Assembly: GCA_031771865.1 (NCBI GenBank)
Contig: JASISA010000019.1
Span: 434,001-498,000, forward strand
Length of the DNA stretch: 64,000 nucleotides
Direction: 5' to 3'
Source: Nothophaeocryptopus gaeumannii
Taxonomy: Eukaryota > Ascomycota > Dothideomycetes > Mycosphaerellales > Mycosphaerellaceae
Translations under genes and position numbers: made by a program
Shown: positions 44,268 through 56,086 of the stretch, one piece after another
How the letters are laid out: every line of letters starts with the position of its first letter
Numbering within the stretch: position 1 is the stretch's first letter
The notes under the pieces: generated by a model
What the model was told of the DNA's origin: nothing
The model's input: the letters and a program-made list of their open reading frames with translations, nothing else
Databases searched by the model: none

Positions 44268-47200
44268 CTACTGGAAGCCATTCTGATTGTTCAGGTTATT
44301 CGGATTGGCAAGCAGGTACTCGAGCATATCGTGATCACCAAGCTGTGGACCATACATGGTTTGGTTGACCTCCACACCGCCCATGTTGAGCAGTGGATCG
44401 AGCGGTAAGGTGAGCCAGTCCTGGTTATCAACCATACCGTACGGATCATAGCTTCCAGTGGCAGACCCATGCCCATTGACGGTATTGTTCGGCGACGAGG
44501 TGTTGAATCCAGGAGGAGGCATGACCGAGTAGGAATAGTCACCTCCAGACAGGTCGTAAGTCTCATTAGAAATCCCGTGCAGCGTGTGGCTGGCAGCAGA
44601 TGGAGGCATCATGTTCGCGTGGTTGTAGTTCCACTGCTGTTGTGAGGTCGGAGCAGCACCTGGCATATCCTGCGGCGACTGCTGAAGTCGGCTGTTGTCA
44701 CCGACAGGACCGTTCGCTGGAAACGCCGGGGCAAGCTTCTCATGCTGGCTCACACGGCGGCTGCGTCCTTGGCGGCCCTCCGCCGCGATGCGGACCAGGC
44801 GTGGCTTCAGCGCTGAGGAGATCGTGTTCAGAAGGTCGGCGAAGCGACTAGCCACGTGGACGTCGTCAACGATGCAAGTCCTCAAGACGTTGACAGTTTG
44901 ATCTACGAGCTTGAAGGACTCAATGACATCGCTTTCGACAGCACCCAGCGCGAATGACTTGAGGAGCATGATGCAGACGCTGATGATGCGGAAGTATGTC
45001 CGTACCGGGGAATGGCTTAGAGCACCAGTCGGATGGAGATCCTCAACGACAATCTTCAAAAGATTCCGGGCAGCATCGCCGACGTTGACCATATACGGAC
45101 GATCACCTCCAAGCCACTTCGAGAGCGTAGCAGGAGAGATAGCAACATCGGTCTTCGGCATACCGTTGGCATTCGTGGTTGCCTCCATGGTTGTGCGAGC
45201 CATCTCTAAAGGCGGGTCAAGAACCTGCGCTGGAGATGGGTGGTCGTTTGCGCAACGCTCGGCGACAGCCTGCAGTGACAAAGCATTGAGGTAGCAGCGG
45301 CAGTACTCGTACTCGATTTCCAGGATAGCGCGCATTTGCTTCGGAATGGAGGCTGCTTCGTCGAAATCTCGCCGCCACTTCTGTAATGGCTGTTGAAACT
45401 TGTCGAGAGCGGCCTTGTAGTTTCCGTTACGGATCAGATCGCGTGTGAAAGTCTTGTTGGCAAAGATCTTATTGTTTCCTTCACGCATGATAGCTGCCAT
45501 ACGAAGCCAGAAGTGGAAAGTGATTTGGTGCACGCTGTCTTGCTGACCCATCTGCCGATCGTACAGGTCGCTGTCTTCTGGCTTCGAGTAGTATCCGGGA
45601 AGCATTGATGTCAATCCGAGGCGACCACTAGTCTGCGTCACGTAGACAAGAAGCATATTCCGAACATTGCCGCGCCGACGGTCATACTCAGAGAGTTGCT
45701 CAGCAGAGAGCGGCTGCCCATCCTGTGCGCGAGCATGGCGCTGCCACTCACTCATATCGAAGACACCGATCTCCATGGCAAGCGACATGGCCATGCCGAG
45801 TAGCATCCAGCACATCCTATCGCTCCGCCAGCAAGGCTCGAGCCAGGCATCCATACGGTGACCACCAATGCCTCGAGGAACTCCATCCTCGGCATTGAGG
45901 CTTGGAGTGCCGAAAGCTTCGTCTGGCACCATCAAGTCGTCGTCGTCTTCATCTGGAGGAAAGTGCATTGCTCGAGGGTGCCACTCAGTCAGAAGGACCA
46001 GAGACTCCACAGAGCCAAGAGTTCTTAATCCCTTCCGAGCAAGTGGATTGACATCGGCAGACGGCTGTGATAGAGGCCCTCCAGCACCGCAAAAGCCGCC
46101 TCCAAACTGCTCTTGACCCCAAACCACTCTATCGATCATGCCGGACAAGTAAGCCCAGAGCTTCTGGTGAATGGCATATGGCCGGCTTTGACCACCCGGG
46201 CCCTCAAGCTTCTTGTGTCTTGAGGCAATCAGCAGCATGGTGACAGCGAGCATGGGCTCTTCTTCGAGTAGCTTCTGGTGGAATCTGGGGTGTTGAAAGT
46301 CCGGCAGTGCCACGGGAGTGAGTGGTGACAGATTATCGTAGAAGTACTCGATGTAGTCGAGACCCTCTTTCGCAGTGAACCATCCTGCGCGGACGAATTT
46401 GAAGCGAGACCACGCTTTCATGGCAGCATTGAAGGAGTTTGGATCAAGAGGGACGGAGCTAGGGATGTCACCCGCGGATATCGTATTTCTCCGGTCGGTG
46501 GTCGATTTCCACATGGGATCGTTCTGGAAGGTTGCCAGTGGACCATTGGTGTAGCTATTACTCGTCACCTTCGTGAGATCCGGGCTCATCACGGAAGGTA
46601 AAGATCCTGACGTGAGACCACTGAACACAGGACGGGCACTCGAGCTGGTCGTGCTGTCGCTTCGGTTGTGTATGGCCGCCTGATACAGCACCTTAAGTGC
46701 ATCGTGCCCACCATGTACCTCAGAGTGTGCCAAGAGTGCAGCTGCCTGGTCACTCGCCTTATGATCCTCCTCTCCATATTGATATGGCTGTGGTGCAGCA
46801 GGTCGTCGAAGCGGCTGAGCGCGGCCTATTGATCCTCCAGGCGTGCGAGGCGGCTCCTCGTACTCGTCGGTGCCATCGACCTCCGCCGGGACAGACACTC
46901 GTAGCCGCTTTCGGTTCTGTCGAATCTCGTAGTTGACGTCGTCGCCATTTTCAGAGCCAGTGTTCTCACCACTCTGGCCCTTCTTCTTGCGGCGGGTCGC
47001 GGAGAAGTAGCAGTCCTTGGCCTCGCGGCGACATCGCGTGCAGGGCGGATCGTGGGGACTGTCGACGGAACCTAGATCGCAGCGGACCTTGCGCTGGCGA
47101 CATGGTATACACGCTGTTCAAGAAGCACGGTCTCTGGTCAGCATATGGTTTGACGCTCAGAATTCGGGTCGGCCGATAAGGCTCGCGACGTACCTTGATA

Positions 47201-47320
47201 GGTGCGCTGGTGTACCGCCAAGTTGGCATTCTGCTGCTGCTTTGGCGGGCTCGCAGAGCTGGTGGCGCCATACTGCTGGGCGTCACTATTCGAAAGAGGG
47301 TATCCATGGGCGGCCATCAT
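44268..47320 (-). CDS. Zn(II)2Cys6 transcription factor with fungal_trans domain
   Basis: Two exons (47194..47320 and 44268..47113) give 990 residues. The Gal4-type zinc cluster begins exactly across the intron: ACIPCRQRKVRCD, then PPCTRCRREAKDC, spacing CX2CX6CX12CX2CX6C. A basic stretch (RRKKKG) and RQNRKRLRV follow. The middle homology region (about 220-640) carries the fungal-specific transcription factor domain, with RMCWMLLGMAMSLAMEIGVFD as a landmark. The C-terminal 170 residues are Gln/Asn/Pro-rich and end in DHDMLEYLLANPNNLNNQNG, a likely activation region. The target genes cannot be deduced. The dioxygenase next door is a possible but unproven target. Confidence 0.93.
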
Positions 47321-49137
47321 GGGATGGGTTTGTGCGCGTCTTCCTCAAGGGCACTGAACCGCAGCAAAGCGCCGCTCGGTGTAAGACAGCCCACCTTACT
47401 ACAGGTGAGTGTGGAGCAAAGACACTCTCGGCCCGGGAAGATACCCTATGCAGGGATCTTAGTAGTATATCAACAGGGCTTCGTATCCCACCTTCGTGTG
47501 GAGGACGAAGTATTCCCTGGTCAGCTTAGTGTCAAGTGTTGTTGTTGGGTGATAGAATGGTGCAAGTCTTCAAAGTATTCGCTAATTGCCGGTGGCTCAT
47601 CTTAGCGAGCTCATGTGTGTTGGTTGTGGTTGTCTATGGTCAATGGGTTGTTGTTGATTGTGTTGCATGAAGTTCATGGAGACTAGCCGAGGTGGCGGTG
47701 CTTGCAGTGCCCGAATATGACTCGAAGCCAATGATGATGCCGTCATTAATGACCAAGCGCATGGCATGTGACACAAGGCTAAGCCCTGCTCAGGGCCCGT
47801 GTGAGGCGGTGCCCGGGATGCATATGAAAGCTAAAGCCATTGTGACTGGCAGGAATAGGTTGGTGAGTGAATGACCGTATCTGATATCAGCAAAGGCAAC
47901 GACGGGCTTTTCAATTCGCATCTATCTACATCGTTCGCCTCCAGCTTGACGACATCTACGCCGCAAGGCAACTTGACTGCACAGCGTGCCGTACGTAGGT
48001 CACTCCATTCGGACGTGGTCCCACAAACACGCTTCGATTCTGTGCAACCATTCATGCGCATAATCTCGCCTGTCATCCCCACGCTTCTTGTAGAGAACGC
48101 ACACGCCTCGCAGAGAGGCTAGACAGCCAATATTCCAAGATTCGGGCCAGAATTTGGAATGTACAATGCGATGTCTCACAGCTCATCTCTGCAGAGATGA
48201 TGTAGCACAGAGGTGATGAGGTCCGCGCCAGATGCATGAAGCCGTCCATACAGCAGCCATCTCGGCTACGTAGACGCCGTCCAGCAGATGATCCTTATCT
48301 GCAGAGCTGTGCAGCATGCTGGACGTGAAGAAAGCAGCGTCTAGCCGATGCTAGGAAGCGCCATTCACTAGGTAGCATCTTCGCACTGGTGTCCGATGCA
48401 AGTAGCCGCGAGCTTTCGTTTGCGCTAGGCACAGACGCGTTGATACGCGCGGCAGCATCGATTTGTCTTGCGTCTGGCATGTGTACAGGAGCGTCGTAGC
48501 CATTGCACAGGCGGGCCTTCGAGCCGCACCTAAAATGACGGCCCGCAACATGTTCGTGCGATCCGAACCATCTGGGGAAGAGGCGAGGTAAGGGACTGTT
48601 ATATCAACCCACGTCGCCCACCTCATGCTGTTTCTAGCAGAATCGAGCAAGTTCGTCAAAGTCCTCGTTACACGTACCAACAAAAAGTGTTGCTCGCTCC
48701 GAGCCGCAGCTTCAATTCGGACCAAACCTGCAGAGCTTGAAGCAAGGCAGACCTGTCATTAGGTTGTCGATGATGTGCAGATGCACAGACTTGGTGTCTT
48801 CGGTTCTCGATCATGTTGTTTCAACACCTGCCATCTGACCATGTTCCAGTCAGTTGTCAACAGGGATCGCGAAGCTCACCAGAGCTGTTCGGAATTCGGT
48901 TCTGCCGAGTGCCAATGCTACTGTGGACTGTCCAGCGGGGTCATTCGATGATGAACTTCCTTTCAATTGCCGAATGATGTTAGGGCAAACAGGGAAGAGG
49001 AGAGGCAGACCTCATCCCAGATTCAAAGATGATGGCTGAAAGCGGTGAAGTCGTCTCGTCCATCTCTGGATACGGGTGTTGTTGCGATTGTCTTTCTACT
49101 TGCTGCGTCGTTCGAATCCTAAGACCAGGAGTTCATC
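47321..49137. other. 1.8 kb divergent intergenic region
   Basis: It separates the transcription factor (minus) from the short-chain dehydrogenase (plus). Long upstream regions are usual for fungal regulator genes. Frames near 48351-48725 and 48854-49039 look like chance. No tRNA could be folded, although GTTCGAATCC near 49109 resembles a B box. Confidence 0.5.
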
Positions 49138-50126
49138 ATGCCGCCCCCTCAGTTTCATCCGCCTGAGAGCTCAGTCTTGAAAAGCAAAGTAGTAGTCCTG
49201 ACAGGCGTGCGTGGTTTCGTAAAGTGGGCTTTGCCTTGCTCTCATATTGATCTAAATCGCAGGGTGCTGCGGGCATGGGAGCAGCGACAGTCCGCCTGTT
49301 ACACAAAGCCGGCGCTCACGTCTTCTTCGGCGACGTACAAGATCTCGCAGGTCAGAAGCTCGAAGACGAACTTAAACTCTCCGCCACTTCGACAATCCGA
49401 TACGTCCATTGCGACGTGTCATCCTACTCCGACAACCTCCACCTCTTCGAGATCGCATTCCAAGCGTTCGGGAGAATCGATCATGCCCTTGCAAATGCCG
49501 GAATTGTTGAGCAAGGCAACATCTTCGACCCAAACCTCACACTCTCCAGCGTGCAGCACGAACCTGTGCGGTCAATGTCCGTCATAGACATCAATCTGAA
49601 AGGGCCCATCTACTTCGCCCGCCTCGCCAGCGTCTACCTCCGTCAAGGCCGAAACAAGCAACTCGGCGAGAGCAGCGACAAGTCTCTCATCTTCACCTCC
49701 TCAGTCGGCGGTTTCCGCGAAGATCCCGGGTTATGGGTCTACGTGCCCTCGAAACACGGCGTCCAAGGCCTAATGCGCACAATTCGAACACCCTTTTCCA
49801 GAGAGCCATTCAACATCCGAACGAATGCGGTCTGTCCCTGGGCGACATTCACAGACGTCTTTGCAGGGACGAAGGAGATTTGGGAGGCTTCGGGATTGCC
49901 GTACAATACTCCAGAAGATGTGGCGAAGATCATCGTTGGCGTGTTGGCGGATTCCAGTGTCTCGGGCGCGGCGATGTATGTCGAGGGAGGCCGGGCATGG
50001 GAAGTCGACGAGGGAATCAGGGAGACGAGGCCGCTCTGGCTGGGTGAGAGACAAGCTGCAGATCTGGATAAAGGGACTGAAGTCCTGGGCAGTGGTGAGG
50101 CATGGGTATCAAAACAGAAGAAGTAG
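49138..50126 (+). CDS. Short-chain dehydrogenase/reductase
   Basis: Two exons (49138..49206 and 49263..50126) give 310 residues. The intron falls inside the cofactor loop: VVVLTG joins GAAGMGAAT to complete TGxxxGxG. The aspartate in FFGDVQD suggests a preference for NAD(H). Further marks are CDVSS, the NAG motif in LANAG, the catalytic serine in IFTSSVGG, and Tyr/Lys in YVPSKHGVQG. Substrate is unknown; the family includes 15-hydroxyprostaglandin-dehydrogenase-like enzymes. The stop codon is only seven bases from the stop of the oppositely oriented iba57 gene. Confidence 0.92.
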
Positions 50127-50133
50127 ACTCTTC

Positions 50134-51306
50134 TCACTCGACTCGCTTTTGGATCTTGGGCTCACGAATGTTGCCTCTCACCCAGTCCGGCACGAATGCT
50201 TTCACTCCAAGCTCTTGCCCATCTGCGTCTTGGAGCATGAATCGATCTTCGGGTATGTATGAGCTCGGCTCGCTACTGATCCTCAGATCGGTCATCTGCT
50301 CCAACCTACACATCCCAAGCCCGATATTCCCGATTCCAGCAATGAATTTGCCGGTACTTCTCTTCCTGTTGTCGTCTCGCTTCACGTCAAGCCCAGCCAG
50401 ACTCGAAGCATCGACATTCGCCTCTGGGTTGTATACAAAAGCTCCAGGTAGCTGAGCACCTTTCTCGTAAAGAACCACAGGTAGTATCCTTCTCCTCACG
50501 ACTCCAGTATGATGTGTCCGAATCGTTAATTCTTGCCCAACATAGCATCCTTTTTTGAAATCGATGCCTCCCATGATGTCGAGGTTACAATTCATCGGCA
50601 AAACCTCATCCCGAGGCATCTCCTTTTGCCCCTCAGGGACGCCTTGTAAATACCTTCGTATCGTGTATTGCTCCAAACTCGCCTCGTCCGCTCCTTCCAA
50701 TGCTTGCTCTTTCTCTGATGCTGGTAAGATCAATCTCTTTCCCATCCCAGAAGCTCTGCAGTCTGTCAGACCGATAATTCCTTCGTCGAAGGGGGTTTGA
50801 CATCGGCCGTGTTGTGTCCATCGCTCGTCTTCACGCCAGAGACTCCAAACGTCCAACTCTCCATCTTCGACGATTCGCAATTTGAACTTGCTCCTCAGCT
50901 TGTGCCTCTTCAAATGTTTCAGCAGTATATCCACCTGCTCGCCATCCACCTCTACCAAGTACCCAGGGTCCTCATCGCTTCCTTGCTGCTTATGCCAACT
51001 ACTGCCATTCGTGGGGTATATGAACGTATCGTGAAGCACTTTGCCTTGCGCTGTCAAGAAGGCTGCATACAATCCCGCAGTATACTCGGGTCGGATGTTG
51101 TTGGTGATAATTCCTTGGAGTAATTTTGGAGCCTCTTGGCCGTGGAGGGAAATGAGGCGGCGGTTCGTGAGTTTCGCTGCGCCGGATGGAGGTGGTGGCG
51201 GAGGAGGAGGAGCCTTGCTATTGGAATGCGTGGATTGTAGTCTGCGGGACTGACGCAAAAGGCATCTTGCGCATATGTATGGTGTTCTTTGGGAGGGCGA
51301 GAACAT
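50134..51306 (-). CDS. iba57: Iba57, mitochondrial iron-sulfur assembly factor (GcvT-like)
   Basis: A single exon of 390 codons from the first ATG. The leader is basic with few acids (CARCLLRQSRRLQSTHS), a mitochondrial presequence, followed by a poly-proline stretch. The GcvT-like fold starts at RRLISLHGQEAPKLLQGI. The diagnostic motif KGCYVGQELTIRTHHTG is present, with the conserved cysteine. Iba57 works with Isa1 and Isa2 to build 4Fe-4S clusters for aconitase, lipoate synthase and related enzymes in the matrix; older fungal annotation calls it CAF17. The frame is open further upstream but has no ATG there. Confidence 0.94.
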   Translation of the reverse strand: MFSPSQRTPYICARCLLRQSRRLQSTHSNSKAPPPPPPPPSGAAKLTNRRLISLHGQEAPKLLQGIITNNIRPEYTAGLYAAFLTAQGKVLHDTFIYPTNGSSWHKQQGSDEDPGYLVEVDGEQVDILLKHLKRHKLRSKFKLRIVEDGELDVWSLWREDERWTQHGRCQTPFDEGIIGLTDCRASGMGKRLILPASEKEQALEGADEASLEQYTIRRYLQGVPEGQKEMPRDEVLPMNCNLDIMGGIDFKKGCYVGQELTIRTHHTGVVRRRILPVVLYEKGAQLPGAFVYNPEANVDASSLAGLDVKRDDNRKRSTGKFIAGIGNIGLGMCRLEQMTDLRISSEPSSYIPEDRFMLQDADGQELGVKAFVPDWVRGNIREPKIQKRVE

Positions 51307-51741
51307 GGCAAGGCGGTTTGTGTAAGGAAGAAAGAAAGAGCTTCGATGTTTGGATGGTTGACTTTTGGAGACCGAGGCATTACTCAGCGGAACTTTTCTC
51401 AATATGAGCTCACACCGTCATCTACATCCTTGCAAGGTACAGGTATTAGAGGGAGGAAAGTCGAGGGGTCTCGTGTGATGGTAAATGTACATGCACTATG
51501 CCTTTACGTAGCATTACACAGCACAGAGCCTGCTTCCTCGCCGCTCGCTATGCTAATGACCAGGACCCGACCCCAAACACGAACCCAGCAGGCCACCTAG
51601 CATTCAGTAGCGCGGCATGTCTAAATCGCTCGCTCGCCATCATAGCTAGCCGCACGTGGCTGCCACATGCGGGAGGGATTCCCCAAAAAGCTTTTATTGT
51701 ACAGAGAGAAGAGTGACGGCATCCAGAAGTGTCGCGTCAGC
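51307..51741. other. Intergenic between iba57 and tom40
   Basis: It holds the iba57 promoter and the tom40 3' UTR. No gene seen. Confidence 0.55.
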
Positions 51742-52972
51742 TTAGAATGGAGGCGAAGCTGGCTGGATCTTGTCCTGTTGCTCCATAAGCTCCTCGCCGG
51801 ATGCTTCGATCGATACAGCCAGGCCGAGCTTGGCAGAGTTCTAATATAATGGTCAGTATGTGCGTCGAGAAAGCCAATATTTTAGTTGGTCTTACCTTCA
51901 CATGGTCCATCTCGCCAGCGAATGTTACACGGACCGGAGGCGCAATGACCTTATCCAACAAGCATCCAATCTTGCCTTGGCTGTCGACTTGCGCCCTGAA
52001 GATGGATCGTGAGAACTCGTACTTGGCTCCAAGTGTTGCGACCCCTTCCTTGCGAGCACCGCCCATCATCGCATTCGCGCCAGACAGACCTGCGAATTGC
52101 AGGTTCACGTCCACACCAGTCTCCACCTTGTCCATCAGTCTCCTCCAGTAGCTCAACTGCAAACCACCCTGAGTCAAGAGCTGCGCGGATGCTATCCAGT
52201 CGTCGCCCTTGTATCGTCCAGCGTAGCTCACGGCCGCCTCTGGTCCCATATCACCCCCAGGCTTCTGCCACACACCCTCCAAGCCCAGAGATAACCGGGG
52301 TGTGACGCTCTGCAGGTAGCTTCCAATAAACATTCCAGTCAATCCGCCCTCCAAAATGCTCGGGTTGATGCTCTTGAGAGATGCAGTGAAGTCATGGCCG
52401 GTGTAATCCTGTTCGAGAGAGACTTGCGCTTGGCCTGGACCGGCAAGAGACGACGGTTGAATTTGCACAGAGGACTTGAATATCAGTCGGTTCGTGAGAC
52501 GTTGGTTGAATCGGGCGGAGAACGAAGCGTCTGAGTCGAGTTGACCTTGGCAAAGAGTCTACAAGTTGGTTCATTAGCTGATGATGCAGTTATCCAGCCT
52601 GATCTTTCGACATACGTTGTTGGTACCGTACAGAGCCAAGAATGTGTAGGGCGACAACATTTGTGAGCCGCTGGAGAAGGCATGGCTTATTTGGAAGAGA
52701 GGGTAGATGGAGAAGCTCTTGTTGAGCTCTGCCCTGAGACCAGAGAAGGTCTGGTTGGTGAGGAAAACATCCCGCTGGACCTCCTTCGATATGCCATCGA
52801 CTGTTCCGGGATTGCTCAGGCCTAGCGCCGCTCTTCGCTCTTGAAATGAGTCGTATGTGTTGAGTATGATGTCCAGAGGTCCACCTGTGCGCACTGGAGG
52901 AAGCGTCGCTGGCGGTGGTATGTCGACCTCGATGGGGAATGCAGGCTTTTCTAAAGGAGGCGCCGCCGCCAT
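51742..52972 (-). CDS. tom40: Tom40, mitochondrial outer-membrane import channel
   Basis: Three exons (52616..52972, 51896..52558, 51742..51840) give 372 residues. The Pro-rich N-terminus is followed by the conserved entry segment (DIILNTYDSFQERRAALGL) and then the 19-strand beta-barrel. Landmarks are LYGTNNTLCQGQLDSDAS across intron 1, LEQDYTGHDFTASLKSINPS, GGLQLSYWRR and FSRSIFRAQVDSQGKIG. The C-terminal strand resumes after intron 2 as NSAKLGLAVSIEASGEEL. Tom40 forms the general import pore of the TOM complex. Both introns are in phase 0. It lies beside iba57 on the same strand. Confidence 0.96.
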
Positions 52973-54027
52973 GCTGAATCGGGAGTGAAGAGGAAAGTGA
53001 TGGAACGGTCAGAGCACCAGTGATGCTCCCTCGGCGACGGCGATGGTTCAATGCGATGGATGGCGCGTGGTAGGGATGGGGTCTGGCAGTCGCGATGGTC
53101 GTGTGTCTTGATCTTGGCACTTGGGTTCGACAAGATTTCAGAAGCTCTACGCCCTGTCTGAGCTTCGGTTGCGGCCGAGAGTGACGCTGCATCCCGTCTT
53201 CCCGAGTCTTCTTGCAGCTCGCGACAGAAGTCTTCGATCAGAACACGAGAGGACGTTCAACTATATCAGCCTTTCTACTTCGTTTGATCGGGGTCTCTTT
53301 ACATATGTCAGTCAGCCTCATTGAGGCATGAATGTCGACTCTCAACATATATTGCACTGTAGAATCCGCAATGCATTTGTTTCTTGAAGACAAATTCGGC
53401 CATGACTTTTGCTCCTTCCACAACGCTCCACCTTTGGAAGCTTCTGTGAGGCGCATCTCAATCGTGAGCCGGTGACATCGAGTCAAACATAATTCCCCGC
53501 CAGCCCATACACCCCTACCAACTGTACGATAGACCTCGACCGTCTGGGCGACATTCCAAACTCCTACTGGGCGTTGAGATAGAACGAACTAAAGGCCCAC
53601 ATCCGGCGAAGGCTGATATTGTATATCTCTCACGCTGATCTGCCAAGCGTCCAGCCAATCTTGCTGCGAGGGAGCGAGTTGCTTTTGAGCCTCTGGATAA
53701 GAAACCCGGATCCTTTTCGCCTCCTCCATATTCAAATAACTCTATAGCGACCTGTCTCCACGGCATAAGCAGCGGCCGTGGACCCGATTGTTCCTCCCCA
53801 ACATCCGAGCCTCGGAATCTGCAAGGGAAGCTACATCGAGTACAGGTGGCAGCAGCGGCTGTAGCGAGGCACCCAGCTTGCTCCTGGCATTTTTTGCTGT
53901 TACTGCACACGCAATATTGTGTAAGCTTTGTGGACAAAATCCCATGTACGGCATGGACACTCTACTGTGAGTCGCTTTCCTTTCTTCAATTACTTCAACT
54001 CGCGGGTCATTCGGCCTCGCTCTAGGC
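52973..54027. other. Divergent promoter region of tom40 and PFK-2 gene, with a likely 5'UTR intron
   Basis: No coding gene is supported. A GTGAGT donor at 53967 and a CTCTAG acceptor ending at 54025, two bases before the PFK-2 ATG, suggest a leader intron. A short upstream frame (MYGMDTLL) would sit in the leader and does not join in frame with the PFK-2 start. Confidence 0.5.
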
Positions 54028-55693
54028 ATGGAATTAACAGACATGGACAGCACTGCCGATGTGGCGGCAACGTCGGCCAGCTTTCGCAGGAGATCGAGCA
54101 CCTATGTCGATGCCATTCATGACTTGCCGGAGAAGAAGGAGATGGCCCCGGCCCAACTATACTCCACGGAGTCTGGACGACTCTTCCATTCTGGCCGGAT
54201 CGTGATCGCAACAGTCGGACTACCCGCGAGGGGCAAGACACACATCAGTGTGGCGCTCGCTCGATACCTGCGATGGTTAGGTGTCAAGACGCATATCTTC
54301 CATTTGGGAGATTACCGGAGAGCATTTCTAGGAGCCAAAGGCGAGGTACCTGAAGACTACTTTCACGTCAATGCCAGCACTTCATCCATTTTACTTCGTA
54401 ACAAGATACTGAAGAAGTGCCGAGAAGACATATTCCACTTTCTCAATCACGAGAACGGACAAATCGCCATTTACGATGCTGTAAACCCACTTTCTCAGGG
54501 ACGCCGAGCATTGGCCAGGGAGTTCGAGAAATATAACGTACAGACCATGTTTATCGAATCGACTTGTTCGGACGAGCGAATAATAGAGGAGAATGTACGA
54601 TCTGTGAAGATAAGCTCTCCAGATTACATCGGGTGGAAAGCAGAGGATGCTGTGCAAGACTACCTCCGAAGAATCAATGCCCGGATACCACATTACGAAC
54701 CTGTCGAGGAGCGCGAGTTGCATTATGTCAAGATGATCAACGCCGGAGAAAGGGTCATTGTGAACAATTGTGCCTTTGGATACCTCTCACAACGAATGGT
54801 GTTCTATATGCTCAACTTGCATATCAAGAGCCGACAGATGTATTTCTGTCGAGCTGGCACAACCAGAGACGAGGAGACTTTCAAAAGTGACGCTAGCCTG
54901 AGCGTGCAAGGAAAAGACTACGCGCGGAAAATGACCGAAGCCTTGATCGCACATCGTGAGAGCGAGCGCCAGACCCTAGTCAAAGCTGGAGCACCAGAAG
55001 GCACAGCATTGAAGCCACTGCAAGTATGGGCATCAACTCGAAAGCGAACAGTCGAGACAGCTGCCTTCTTCGAGGAGATGGGCTACCGCGTTCGACAAAG
55101 GAGTCAAATGAGCCAGCTGAACCCCGGAGTCTGCGAAAAGTTGAGCGAACGTAGAATCCACGAGCTTTTTCCAGATGAGGTGGCAAAGCATGAGCAAGAT
55201 CCTTACCACCACCGATACCCCAGAGCAGAGGTAGGCAAACACCTTTATACGTGTGTGATATCGTACGCTAATTGATTCCCAGTCATACCACGATCTCGCC
55301 GTCCGCCTCGAGCCTATCATTCTCGAGCTAGAAAGGGAGCAAAACGACCTGCTCATCATCGCCCACGAATCCGTCATTCGAGTCCTCTACGGCTACCTCA
55401 TGGCCTGCTCCGCCCACGACATCCCCAGCCTCCAATTCCCCCGTGACGAAGTCATTGAAATCATCCCAGCATCATACAACAACAGCGCTAAGCGCATCCA
55501 CATCCCCGATCTACCATCTCAACTCGTGCCTGACAGTCCCGAGGATATACGGATACCTGTTCCTCCTTCTGGAGCTATTAGTCCGTTGAGTGGAATGGGT
55601 ACGCCTGCTGGGGTTGCTACGCCTGAGACGGCTGGGAGGGAGAGTGGTGGGCTTCCATTGAGGCGTGGTGGAAACATCAATCCGCAGGGCTAG
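54028..55693 (+). CDS. 6-phosphofructo-2-kinase with inactive fructose-2,6-bisphosphatase domain
   Basis: Two exons (54028..55230 and 55283..55693) give 537 residues. The kinase domain has the Walker A loop GLPARGKT (64-71), the FHLGDYRR sugar-phosphate region and AIYDAVNP. It makes fructose 2,6-bisphosphate, the activator of glycolytic PFK-1. The phosphatase half is present but altered: the catalytic RHG motif reads RAG at 275-277 (CRAGTTRDEE), so the phospho-acceptor histidine is alanine. The second histidine survives in IIAHESVIRVLYGY. By analogy to yeast Pfk26, which also lacks that histidine, it should act as a kinase only. The tail is Ser/Pro/Gly-rich. The TAG stop is followed by 50 more in-frame codons of protein-like sequence (see findings). 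Confidence 0.93.
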
Positions 55694-56086
55694 GGGTCTG
55701 CGGGTTCGAATGAATCTGCTTCGACAGTGGAGTCTTTGTTTCAAATGGCGAGGAAGAGGGCCAAGAGCGATAGCTTGGGCTACTCCCATAGCTCACATGC
55801 CTCTATCGATTCGATGTTGGACTTGACGAAAAAACGGAGCCATTGATCGAGGTCAGCATGGTCGCAGTGGATAGGAAGGAACAAAATGTCGGCGCAACAC
55901 ATACGATACTCGTGCTTTGCATTCGTCATCGTATGGAGCATTTAGTTCGTTCGATACCTCATAGGCTGCACATCGTAAGTAAGCAAGACAGAGAGAAATA
56001 GATTACACCTTGTTCACCCTTTCAAACGCTATGCTTCGGCTTCCGTTCCATCCTTTCTGTCGATATCATATCCCACACTAGCAATA

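Noticed and set aside
42666..47320. Possible secondary-metabolite cluster (dioxygenase plus Zn2Cys6 regulator, with a BVMO 7 kb away)
   Set aside because: No polyketide, peptide or terpene synthase is present and housekeeping genes such as sec63 lie between.
49100..49125. GTTCGAATCC, resembling a tRNA B box
   Set aside because: No A box or acceptor/anticodon stems could be placed around it at tRNA spacing.
49733..50262. Extra frames overlapping the SDR 3' end
   Set aside because: Alternative-frame shadows of the dehydrogenase; catalytic motifs are in the main frame.
51181..51215. GGAGGTGGTGGCGGAGGAGG repeat tract
   Set aside because: It encodes the poly-proline stretch of Iba57 and is not an independent element.
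53940..53966. Short ATG exon (MYGMDTLL) upstream of the PFK-2 gene
   Set aside because: Spliced through the 53967..54025 intron it does not join the PFK-2 frame, so it is treated as leader sequence.
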